Assembly: GCA_001772985.1 (NCBI GenBank)
Contig: MEVN01000022.1
Coordinates: 1-6,869 of the forward strand
DNA from: a candidate division WWE3 bacterium RIFCSPLOWO2_12_FULL_36_10
Lineage (GTDB): Bacteria > Patescibacteriota > WWE3 > UBA101185 > UBA10185
DNA: 6,869 nt
Direction: 5' to 3'
Made by a program: the position numbers and the translations under genes. Below, in pieces: positions 1-4,311 of this stretch (within the stretch, counting starts at the first letter, position 1; each line of letters opens with the position of its first letter). The notes under the pieces are model-generated. The model made no database searches. It saw only the letters and a program-made list of their open reading frames with translations, and was not told where the DNA came from.

Positions 1-133
1 TTACTTTTTCAGGCAGAACAATACTACATCCATCTGCTTCTAATGCAACCTTAACTCGTATAAAGGTATTTACCGCATCTGAAGAACCGTTGACAATAAA
101 ATCTTTCCCGCCGATACTTGTTCTCGTCTGCAT
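1..133 (-). CDS. 5' end of an unknown protein (partial, runs off the window)
   Basis: The reverse strand reads ATG at 133-131 and stays open to the window edge, giving 44 residues that begin MQTRTSIGGKDFIVNGSSDA and end near IVLPEKV. The start is well supported: a GGAG Shine-Dalgarno lies about 8 nt upstream (142-145), and a promoter (TTGACT, 16 bp, TAAAAT) lies just before it. This is one of the few genes here with a clear ribosome binding site. The alternating polar and hydrophobic residues suggest a soluble alpha/beta protein. I do not recognise the family. The plus-strand reading frame across the same bases looks like a shadow because it runs antisense through this promoter and start. Confidence 0.6.
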   Translation of the reverse strand, partial: MQTRTSIGGKDFIVNGSSDAVNTFIRVKVALEADGCSIVLPEKV

Positions 134-161
134 CCTTTGTTCTCCTTTGATTTGTAGGCCT

Positions 162-189
162 ATTTTACCAAATTTTAGCCCAAAGTCAA
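162..189 (-). promoter_or_regulatory. Sigma70-type promoter of the gene starting at 133
   Basis: On the minus strand the -35 box TTGACT (189-184) is followed by 16 bp and TAAAAT (167-162), with TGG just before the -10 as an extended -10 element. Transcription would start near 155, leaving a leader of about 20 nt that contains the GGAG ribosome binding site. Confidence 0.55.
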
Positions 190-319
190 CTATAGGACAT
201 TATAAGGGCGAAGTACTGCTTCATCACTCTGGGAATAGAATTTTAAAAGAATGTATAAATAATTTACTCGGTATTGAAATAATTGTTCCAACTGAACAAC
301 CGAACAGCTAAATATTTTC

Positions 320-448
320 TTAACATTTAAGTTCTTCTTTTATCTCTTTTGATGAGTACCTTTTTGAAGATTTTCTAGCTTCTGCAATACTTTTTAAGTA
401 ATTGGGGGAATTAATTCCTTCTAAATCTTCAAATTGTTTTTTATTCAT
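320..448 (-). CDS. Small antitoxin-like protein (42 aa)
   Basis: A 42-residue frame, MNKKQFEDLEGINSPNYLKS at its start and YSSKEIKEELKC at its end, closes with TAA at 322-320. Its size, charge and C-terminal 'YSSKEIKEEL' style resemble the short antitoxins that accompany RelE/ParE-like toxins; that assignment is by resemblance only. A near-consensus promoter sits directly upstream with the -10 box 6 nt before ATG, so the mRNA should be leaderless, as for other antitoxins in the window. There is no Shine-Dalgarno. No intact toxin follows: an ATG overlapping its stop opens only a 20-codon frame. It may be an orphan antitoxin or the remnant of a pair. Confidence 0.55.
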   Translation of the reverse strand: MNKKQFEDLEGINSPNYLKSIAEARKSSKRYSSKEIKEELKC

Positions 449-454
449 ATATGG

Positions 455-483
455 ATTAAATGATTATTACGTCATTCTGTCAA
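455..483 (-). promoter_or_regulatory. Promoter of the 42-aa antitoxin-like gene, predicted leaderless
   Basis: The minus strand has TTGACA (483-478), a 17-bp spacer, and TTTAAT (460-455). Six bases (454-449) separate the -10 box from the ATG at 448, placing the predicted transcription start on the A of ATG. The -35 box begins about 10 bp beyond the stop codon of the upstream 219-aa gene. Confidence 0.6.
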
Positions 484-492
484 CACATTATC

Positions 493-1152
493 TTAATAAA
501 GAACTTGATCCTTGTTTTTTCCTTTTCTACGAGTTCTTGGTTTTCTTCCTCTTATCCTAAAATCTTGAGACGGTTCAGGTACTTCCGGAGGTTCGCGAAA
601 CATTTCTTCATAATCTCCGGAATTTCGAAGATCTAATTTTTTTTCGTAGTATTGTTTTACGGTTCTTAAGGTTGAAATCGCGTCTCTAATACCCCCAATA
701 GTTCCATCCGCAGATTTTAAAAGCACGATTTCGAATTCAAGAAAATCTAAAAGCGCTTCTCGCGAAATTTGTGAAAATTCATCTTCACCGGAAGTAAGAA
801 AACCTGCCCAGTGAATTAGGTCAATCTTGGGACCCAGCCTTATTCTTACCTCTCTCATTTCATTATCAATTTCTTCTGACGATGGCGATTTATTTCCTCT
901 TCCATATAGGGCGGACATTGCCGAAATGTAAACATTCTTGTCTATACTTTGTCTTGCAGTGATAATTAAATTCGATGCTGTTAATTCCGCTACAGGAGTA
1001 TTAAATTTACCTTTTAGTGATTCAGCTTCTTCTCTAGTGTCAGCTAGTACTTTCAGGATTTGTTCGGCAGTGATAATTTCTGCAGGTTCTACGCGCATCC
1101 ATTCTAAATTTGGTTCAGCGCCTTCTGTATGTATATTTGTTAGGTCTTGCAT
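493..1152 (-). CDS. Protein of unknown function (219 aa), acidic with a basic C-terminal tail
   Basis: A 219-residue frame ending in TAA. The body is mostly charged and likely helical, with no signal peptide and no membrane segment. Residues around 195-215 form a strongly basic tail (RIRGRKPRTRRKGKNK) that could bind nucleic acid; that role is inference. A Pro/Glu-rich linker (EPPEVPEPSQ) precedes the tail. ATG at 1152 is chosen because a TATAAT lies 9 nt upstream and no Shine-Dalgarno is visible, consistent with a very short leader. I do not recognise the family. It lies between TA remnants, with the broken PIN gene upstream and the 42-aa antitoxin-like gene downstream on the same strand. 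Confidence 0.75.
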   Translation of the reverse strand: MQDLTNIHTEGAEPNLEWMRVEPAEIITAEQILKVLADTREEAESLKGKFNTPVAELTASNLIITARQSIDKNVYISAMSALYGRGNKSPSSEEIDNEMREVRIRLGPKIDLIHWAGFLTSGEDEFSQISREALLDFLEFEIVLLKSADGTIGGIRDAISTLRTVKQYYEKKLDLRNSGDYEEMFREPPEVPEPSQDFRIRGRKPRTRRKGKNKDQVLY

Positions 1153-1161
1153 AACGTATTA

Positions 1162-1167
1162 ATTATA
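1162..1167 (-). promoter_or_regulatory. -10 box of the 219-aa gene
   Basis: A perfect TATAAT (1167-1162, minus strand) lies 9 nt before the ATG at 1152. No convincing -35 box is found 16-18 bp upstream (closest is TACAAG), so the promoter is supported only by the -10 hexamer. Confidence 0.35.
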
Positions 1168-1198
1168 TATTAAATGAGGGTTTTCTTGTAGCAAAGAA

Positions 1199-1780
1199 TT
1201 AGTAAATCCTAGAAATACCGGAAACCTTGTCAAAATCTTTATCAAAACTGACAATGAACTTTATTTTCGTTTTTTTCATTATTTTTACTATTATTGCGTC
1301 CCTAGGCCTTAATTTGAACTTATACATTATCTCAAGCACATTCAACAACTCTTTTTGGTCTAAATCTACGACTGCAATGTTTAGACCCTCCATTGACAGT
1401 ACATTCTTAGTTGCTTTTTGAATAAGATTGTAGATTGTATTTTTCTCATTCCCTAATTTAACCTTTAATATGCCCAATAGAACATACCAAAATTCATCAA
1501 AAACAATAGGGGAAGTGTAAATCTTATAATTTTCCAACGAAAAGATGCTCCTAAGTTCTTTAGTTCTCTCGAAGAATTCGTGTTTGTTTATTTTCTGTAG
1601 CAGAAGACTCCAAGGCTTTAGCCACCCATAATGGCGCAAGCGCCGATGGCGCTTCTAAGCCTGGAGATGAATGCGTTTTCTTCTGCAAAGAAAAGAGGAG
1701 ACTCCGGGCTTTAGACCGGAGTCCTTCATTTGGGAGGCGATAAGGAAGCTTGTGTCAAAGAAGACTGATTTCTCTTTCAT
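1199..1780 (-). pseudogene. vapC: PIN-domain (VapC-like) toxin gene interrupted by a palindromic element
   Basis: PIN toxins are Mg-dependent ribonucleases with clustered acidic residues. The 5' end starts at ATG 1780, overlapping the antitoxin 3' end by 26 bp, and reads MKEKSVFFDTSFLIASQMK, containing the first PIN aspartate (D9, FFDTS). The rest (about 1597 to the TAA at 1199) carries the remaining motifs: FDEFWY glutamate, RPRDAII aspartate and FDKDFD. Between them lies an AT-poor double-hairpin insert. The two parts are in the same frame, so the whole frame from 1780 to 1199 has only one internal stop, a TAG at 1657-1655 inside the insert. A TTG at 1639 opens the downstream 146 codons but lacks the first aspartate and any ribosome binding site. 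The toxin is therefore probably inactive unless the TAG is read through. Confidence 0.82.
1600..1726. mobile_element. Small palindromic MITE-like element, probably derived from IS200/IS605
   Basis: Two hairpins sit side by side and encode no protein. Hairpin A: GCAGAAGA (1600-1607) and TCTTCTGC (1679-1686) enclose CTCCA-A-GGCTTTAG (1608-1621) pairing with CTAAGCCTGGAG (1655-1666), with a perfect inner stem AAGCGCC/GGCGCTT (1638-1644/1648-1654). Hairpin B: GACTCCGG (1700-1707) and CCGGAGTC (1716-1723) around the loop GCTTTAGA. Two subterminal imperfect palindromes without terminal inverted repeats or target duplication are the hallmark of IS200/IS605 ends and of their non-autonomous derivatives. 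The element interrupts the PIN toxin frame, which marks it as a recent insertion. Exact ends are uncertain by several bases on each side. Confidence 0.68.
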
Positions 1781-2024
1781 ATGGGTTTTCCTTTAATTCT
1801 CTTATAATTTTGTTTAGAGAACGAGAATTCAGGTCTAAGTCTATAGCGCCACTAGTTTCTTCGATGTGCGTCTCTTTTAAAGTAGGGGATTTTGTGCCAA
1901 GTGGTCTATATATTAAATTATTTCCTTCTTGTGAAAACTCAAACATGGAGCCGGTTTTCACACCAGCCTTTTTTGGTATTGTAACGGCCACACTATTTCA
2001 TATCTCAAACGCTTTCTGTGCCAT
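1755..2024 (-). pseudogene. vapB: AbrB-type (VapB-like) antitoxin with a stop at codon 9
   Basis: From ATG 2024 the frame reads MAQKAFEI, TGA (2000-1998), then NSVAVTIPKKAGVKTGSMFE and on to TGA at 1757-1755. The expected AbrB/SpoVT swapped-hairpin motif is 'GNS-AVTIPKK', so the TGA stands exactly where the conserved glycine (GGA) should be, one substitution away. The start is supported by a strong promoter with the -10 box 6 nt before ATG and by operator-like palindromes. Initiation at the GTG at 1991 would give 78 residues without the first strand of the DNA-binding fold and has no ribosome binding site. The gene overlaps the PIN toxin start, the usual VapBC arrangement. Both partners are damaged. 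Confidence 0.78.
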
Positions 2025-2030
2025 ATAGTC

Positions 2031-2059
2031 ATTGTATAAAATGTTTAAACAAATGTCAA
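2031..2059 (-). promoter_or_regulatory. Promoter of the AbrB/PIN module, predicted leaderless
   Basis: Minus strand TTGACA (2059-2054), a 17-bp spacer, TACAAT (2036-2031), then 6 nt to the ATG at 2024. The predicted start of transcription is the A of ATG. The spacer contains one copy of the palindrome TGTTTAAACA. Confidence 0.72.
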
Positions 2060-2082
2060 CTTTAACTATAAATGTTTAAACA
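2042..2082. promoter_or_regulatory. Paired operator palindromes for AbrB/PIN autoregulation
   Basis: The 10-bp perfect palindrome TGTTTAAACA occurs at 2042-2051, inside the promoter spacer, and at 2073-2082, upstream of the -35 box. The copies are 31 bp apart, close to three helical turns, so a bound repressor would sit on the same face of the DNA. TA complexes typically repress their own promoter; that this pair is bound by the AbrB-type antitoxin is inference. Confidence 0.6.
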
Positions 2083-2150
2083 AAAAGTGCCCACAAGATA
2101 TTTCTAAAATGTTAGCACTCACTGAGCCGTTGATAGCGGGAGAGGCCTGT

Positions 2151-2549
2151 TTACTTTTTAATCTTCTTAAAATCCTTATCAAAAGTTAGAATTTCTAGAT
2201 TATTATTTAGAGCGATTTGCTTGTAAACACAATCCGGAAAGTCTATATTAAACTTTGCAAAGTCGTCCAACGCCAACGAAAGGGATTTTTTATCAATATC
2301 AAGTATTTCAAGATTTTTTAATTTAAGTAATTTCTTTAGCGAGTTAACAAGACCTTTACGATTAACTTTATATACGTATACCAAAATATATATTACCTCA
2401 TGAACAACCAAACTAGTTACGAATCCTATAGCCTCTTCTTTTGCTATTTCTTCTATAAAACTTGTAGCCTTGGGCGAAAGTGTTTGATTGTCTTGCGTAA
2501 GATGTCGAATTAAAATATTTGAATCAATGAAGTATCTATTTAAGGCCAT
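2151..2549 (-). CDS. vapC: PIN-domain toxin (VapC-like ribonuclease), intact
   Basis: A 132-residue protein of normal PIN toxin length. The acidic residues expected for the metal-binding ribonuclease site are visible: D9 in FIDSNILIRHL, E51 in VVHEVIY, D106 in DFPDCVYKQ and D124/D126 in TFDKDF. Such toxins cleave tRNA, rRNA or other structured RNA and are neutralised by a cognate antitoxin. ATG at 2549 overlaps the upstream antitoxin by 14 bp, indicating translational coupling. It ends in TAA and is lysine-rich at the C terminus. The target RNA cannot be read from the sequence. Confidence 0.88.
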   Translation of the reverse strand: MALNRYFIDSNILIRHLTQDNQTLSPKATSFIEEIAKEEAIGFVTSLVVHEVIYILVYVYKVNRKGLVNSLKKLLKLKNLEILDIDKKSLSLALDDFAKFNIDFPDCVYKQIALNNNLEILTFDKDFKKIKK

Positions 2550-2847
2550 TTTTCTTTTTGTATGTCTTTATTGCGAAGTAACTCTTTATAAACAACTCTT
2601 TTGCTATGTTTAATTCGTTTGGATTATATCCGGAGGTCTTTATAGAACCCGCCGTATCCCGTACTACATTAAGCTGATCATTCTTGCTTTCAACTTCATA
2701 GTTAACATTCAGTTTTTGAATAATAACTTGATCTTTTATACCGTCTTTGCTAAGAATCACTTTTATATCATCGTTTATTATTTGATCAACTAACAAAAAA
2801 AGATTTTTTCTTGCTGTTGTTACGTTCGTTCTTAATATTTTTGTCAT
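2536..2847 (-). CDS. Phd/YefM-like antitoxin partner of the PIN toxin
   Basis: About 103 residues starting MTKILRTNVTTARKNLFLLV, ending in TAG. The N-terminal pattern (K-I/L-x-T-x-x-x-x-R-K-N-L-x-x-L-V-D) followed by a strand 'KVILSKDGIKDQVIIQK' matches the Phd/YefM DNA-binding dimerisation domain; the C-terminal part would wrap the toxin. ATG 2847 is chosen over the longer open frame to 2919 because that extension runs back through the promoter; TATAAT ends 6 nt before this ATG. The 3' end overlaps the PIN toxin start by 14 bp. Promoter half-sites suggest autorepression. Confidence 0.8.
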   Translation of the reverse strand: MTKILRTNVTTARKNLFLLVDQIINDDIKVILSKDGIKDQVIIQKLNVNYEVESKNDQLNVVRDTAGSIKTSGYNPNELNIAKELFIKSYFAIKTYKKKNGLK

Positions 2848-2853
2848 GTTCGC

Positions 2854-2882
2854 ATTATAGTGTACGTTGCGTACGTTGTCAA
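2854..2882 (-). promoter_or_regulatory. Consensus promoter with tandem operator half-sites, Phd/PIN module
   Basis: Minus strand TTGACA (2882-2877), 17 bp, TATAAT (2859-2854): both hexamers match consensus exactly. Six nt separate the -10 from ATG 2847, so the transcript should be leaderless. The spacer and -35 hold a 9-bp tandem repeat, GTACGTTG at 2862-2869 and 2871-2878 (plus strand), a likely antitoxin operator. Confidence 0.82.
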
Positions 2883-2930
2883 GGTGATGGAGACAGCGTA
2901 TCACACCACCATCCCACACATCAACCCAAT

Positions 2931-2983
2931 GATAACGAAATCACTTCCTTGAAGCGTTATCTTACCTCAAGTGATGCATTTCG
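2931..2983. repeat. Nested inverted repeats between two divergent TA promoters
   Basis: GATAACG (2931-2937) is repeated inverted as CGTTATC (2955-2961), and CGAAAT-CACTT (2936-2946) is mirrored by AAGTG-AT-GC-ATTTCG (2969-2983). The two symmetries overlap, so only one can form at once. The stretch 2883-3010 has no recognisable gene. Function unknown; it could be a further operator or a decayed mobile-element end. Confidence 0.4.
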
Positions 2984-3010
2984 TTTTAGAACTTACAATA
3001 TTATGTTTTC

Positions 3011-3038
3011 CTGACAATTAAGTGTACATATGTACAAT
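3011..3038 (+). promoter_or_regulatory. Promoter with a 14-bp operator palindrome, orphan Phd-like antitoxin
   Basis: CTGACA (3011-3016), a 16-bp spacer, TACAAT (3033-3038), then ACGAAC and ATG at 3045, again 6 nt. The perfect palindrome TGTACATATGTACA (3023-3036) overlaps the -10 box, an ideal repressor site. The layout and the bases CGAACATG...ATATTAAG match the divergent Phd promoter/start at 2859-2847, indicating related modules. Confidence 0.68.
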
Positions 3039-3044
3039 ACGAAC

Positions 3045-3214
3045 ATGGAAATATTAAGGGAAAAATTATTGGAAAAACTCAAATGAGAAACAATTTTTCT
3101 TCATTCTACGAGAAGGCTAGAAATGGCGAGTCTTTGTTTATTTCCGACAGAGGAGATATAGCTGTGGCATTGGTTCCTATCGACATATTGGATAAGGAAT
3201 CCTTAAGTATGTAA
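3045..3214 (+). pseudogene. Phd/YefM-like antitoxin, frameshifted at an A5 run
   Basis: From the promoter-proximal ATG at 3045 the frame reads MEILREKLLEKLK and stops at TGA. One base later the other frame gives KIIGKTQMRNNFSSFYEKAR followed by NGESLFISDRGDIAVALVPI and ends in TAA at 3212-3214, a typical Phd/YefM antitoxin. The frames join if the A5 run at 3061-3065 had six A, which would give one protein of about 57 residues. As written, only the internal ATG at 3083 (43 residues) opens the conserved part, without the first strand and without a clear Shine-Dalgarno. No toxin gene follows directly. A real indel, slippage or an assembly error are all possible. Confidence 0.62.
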
Positions 3215-3223
3215 ATAAGGTAA

Positions 3224-3472
3224 GAAAGTCCTGTCAATGAATTATTTTCCAGTGTTGAAGCTTTTTCACATGGAAATAACGAAACCCCGCTTGTTTTGGC
3301 TGATGGTGCAACGGATTAAAGTGGAAAGAAATACGAGTTTGGGGGTTTGTACAGGTGGGGAAATTGCATCAAAAATTACCGTAAGGGATATTGTTCCGAT
3401 ATCCACAGAATTCAGTACGTTAACTGTACATCTGGAAGATTGACAGTTAATCTTTTTGAAGCTAAAATGTAG
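3224..3472 (+). pseudogene. Possible decayed gene of unknown function
   Basis: A frame without a start codon reads ESPVNELFSSVEAFSHGNNE, reaches a TAA at 3317-3319, then continues SGKKYEFGGLYRWGNCIKNY and on to LTVNLFEAKM before TAG at 3470-3472. The composition looks protein-like on both sides of the stop, and its end lies 2 nt before the BrnT-like toxin start. I do not recognise the sequence. Other frames here are also open, so coding is uncertain; it could be a toxin remnant that once followed the Phd-like antitoxin, or non-coding sequence. Confidence 0.25.
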
Positions 3473-3474
3473 AA

Positions 3475-3759
3475 GTGGGTTATTCAATAAACTTTAATGT
3501 AGAAAAGAACCAGTTGTTGAAAGAATCCCGTGGAATTTGCTTTGACGATGTTATTAATGCTCTAGAGAGACATATGCTAGTTGGTAATGTAGGGCATCCT
3601 AAACAAAGTAAATATCCTAACCAAGCTTTATTCTTGATTGAGATAGAGGCTTATATTTACGTAGTACCTTACGTTATCAATAAGGAGAAAAAGGAAATTT
3701 ATTTGAAAACAGTTTTTCCAAGCAGGAAGTATACTAAATTATATAGGAGGAAAGAATGA
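3475..3759 (+). CDS. brnT: BrnT-like toxin
   Basis: A 94-residue protein. The N terminus 'FNVEKNQLLKESRGICFDDV' matches the BrnT pattern (D/N-x-x-K-N-x-x-L-K-x-x-G-I-x-F-x-x-V), followed by a GHPKQSKYPNQ segment and the strands ALFLIEI, YIYVVPYV and IYLKTVFPSRK typical of this RelE-fold ribonuclease family. The start is GTG at 3475, because a TAA lies four codons upstream in frame; only a weak purine stretch precedes it. Its TGA overlaps the ATG of the next gene (ATGA), so the pair is translationally coupled in the toxin-first order of brnTA. Family assignment is from motif memory; the two-gene TA arrangement is more certain than the exact family. Confidence 0.75.
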   Translation: MGYSINFNVEKNQLLKESRGICFDDVINALERHMLVGNVGHPKQSKYPNQALFLIEIEAYIYVVPYVINKEKKEIYLKTVFPSRKYTKLYRRKE

Positions 3760-4058
3760 AAAAACAAAGAAGAGATCCATTTGAAGGACTAGTGCTTGAT
3801 ACATATGAGCAAGAAGTAGAAGATTCTGTCCCCGCCGAAGATGTATTTAAAGTATCTAAAGGTGATATGGAACGCTTTGCCGAAATAGCTAGGGCTCATA
3901 AATTATTCCAAGTTTCTAAAAGAATAAACATAAGAATTAATAATAAAGATTTGGCGAAAGTGAAAGCGAAGGCTCGGCACAACAGCATCCCTTACCAAAC
4001 ATTAATAAGCTCTATTGTTCATAAGTATGCTAATGGTGAACTTGAAGTGACTTTGTAA
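3756..4058 (+). CDS. brnA: CopG/BrnA-like ribbon-helix-helix antitoxin
   Basis: A 100-residue protein starting in the ATGA overlap with the toxin stop, with AGGAGG-like bases just upstream (about 3746-3752) inside the toxin gene. The N-terminal half is acidic and probably wraps the toxin. Residues 55-91 (KRINIRIN strand, helix DLAKVKAKARHN, turn SIPYQTL, helix ISSIVHKYANG) form a C-terminal ribbon-helix-helix DNA-binding domain as in CopG-family antitoxins paired with BrnT. It would neutralise the upstream toxin and repress the operon. It is complete and ends in TAA; the tRNA locus converges on it 34 bp downstream. Confidence 0.8.
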   Translation: MKKQRRDPFEGLVLDTYEQEVEDSVPAEDVFKVSKGDMERFAEIARAHKLFQVSKRINIRINNKDLAKVKAKARHNSIPYQTLISSIVHKYANGELEVTL

Positions 4059-4092
4059 TTATAGTAAGGAGTTCGTGGTCCGAGAGACATTA

Positions 4093-4243
4093 TGGCAGGG
4101 GCGGAGTGAATCGTCCGCCAAAATGGCACGGCCGGCAGGAATCGAACCTGCAGTCTTGGTTTTGGAGACCAAAGGTTTACCATTAACCGACGGCCGTATA
4201 TGGCGGATTGGAGACCGCAGTCCTACCACTGAACGACGCCCCT
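4093..4243 (-). other. Split, damaged tRNA-Trp locus enclosing another tRNA-Trp
   Basis: The ends form a perfect bacterial tRNA-Trp acceptor: AGGGGCG (4243-4237) pairs with CGCCCCT (4103-4097), followed by G73 and encoded CCA (4096-4093). The 5' half continues with U8, a D-arm GTTC/GGAC and a loop CTCCAAT containing anticodon CCA (4211-4209). The anticodon stem fits only if one base is bulged (GCGG/CCGC around an 8-nt loop), and the 5' strand of the T-stem is missing. Between the halves lies a complete tRNA-Trp at 4124-4197. CCGCCA (4206-4201) and TGGCGG (4120-4115) flanking it are complementary. It reads as a housekeeping tRNA-Trp broken by, or rebuilt around, a second copy. Confidence 0.7.
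4124..4197 (-). tRNA. trpT: tRNA-Trp (anticodon CCA)
   Basis: A complete cloverleaf: acceptor ACGGCCG/CGGCCGT (7 bp), U8, D-stem GGTT/AACC, anticodon stem TTGGT/ACCAA with loop CTCCAAA (CCA at 4165-4163), a 4-nt variable loop, T-stem GCAGG/CCTGC with loop TTCGATT, G73 and encoded CCA. A1-U72, G73 and CCA are tryptophan identity features in bacteria. It would translate UGG codons. The gene lies wholly inside a broken second tRNA-Trp and would be released from the shared transcript by RNase P and 3' processing. rpmG lies nearby on the same strand; tRNA-Trp beside rpmG/secE/nusG is a common bacterial arrangement. Confidence 0.93.
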
Positions 4244-4252
4244 AAGAGTTAA

Positions 4253-4261
4253 ATTATACCA
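4253..4261 (-). promoter_or_regulatory. Extended -10 promoter of the tRNA-Trp locus
   Basis: TGG-TATAAT (4261-4253, minus strand) ends 9 nt before the first base of the outer tRNA, so the whole nested locus is probably one transcript. No good -35 box is present, as expected for a TGn extended -10 promoter. It lies back to back with the promoter of the membrane-protein gene. Confidence 0.65.
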
Positions 4262-4270
4262 TTGCTGAAG

Positions 4271-4279
4271 TGATATAAT
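4271..4279 (+). promoter_or_regulatory. Extended -10 promoter of the membrane-protein gene
   Basis: TGA-TATAAT on the plus strand (TATAAT 4274-4279), about 33 nt before the start codon at 4312, without a clear -35 box. Its -35 position would coincide with the -10 box of the divergent tRNA promoter, so the two probably compete for RNA polymerase. Confidence 0.5.
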
Positions 4280-4311
4280 ATCCCAATCAACGGAAAGGGA
4301 GGAAATGCGAA

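Noticed and set aside
90..311. Plus-strand 73-aa frame ending in a GIEIIVPTEQPNS-like tail
   Set aside because: It runs antisense through the promoter, ribosome binding site and start of the minus-strand gene at 133. The last 25 residues look slightly like an activase-family C terminus, but that is too little to support a gene.
3237..3487. Small frames at 3237-3443 (plus) and 3266-3487 (minus)
   Set aside because: Three frames are open in this stretch; neither of these has a ribosome binding site or recognisable motif.
1998..3759. UGA read as glycine (alternative genetic code)
   Set aside because: TGA serves as a sensible stop in the AbrB gene (at the toxin overlap), in brnT (ATGA overlap) and in the DDE transposase (just before the terminal repeat), and no tRNA with anticodon UCA is present here. 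A nonsense mutation is simpler.
4093..4243. Outer tRNA-Trp as a normal tRNA with an intron
   Set aside because: Removal of the inner tRNA would not restore a T-stem or a normal anticodon stem, and the insert is itself a full tRNA, not an intron with splice-site structure.
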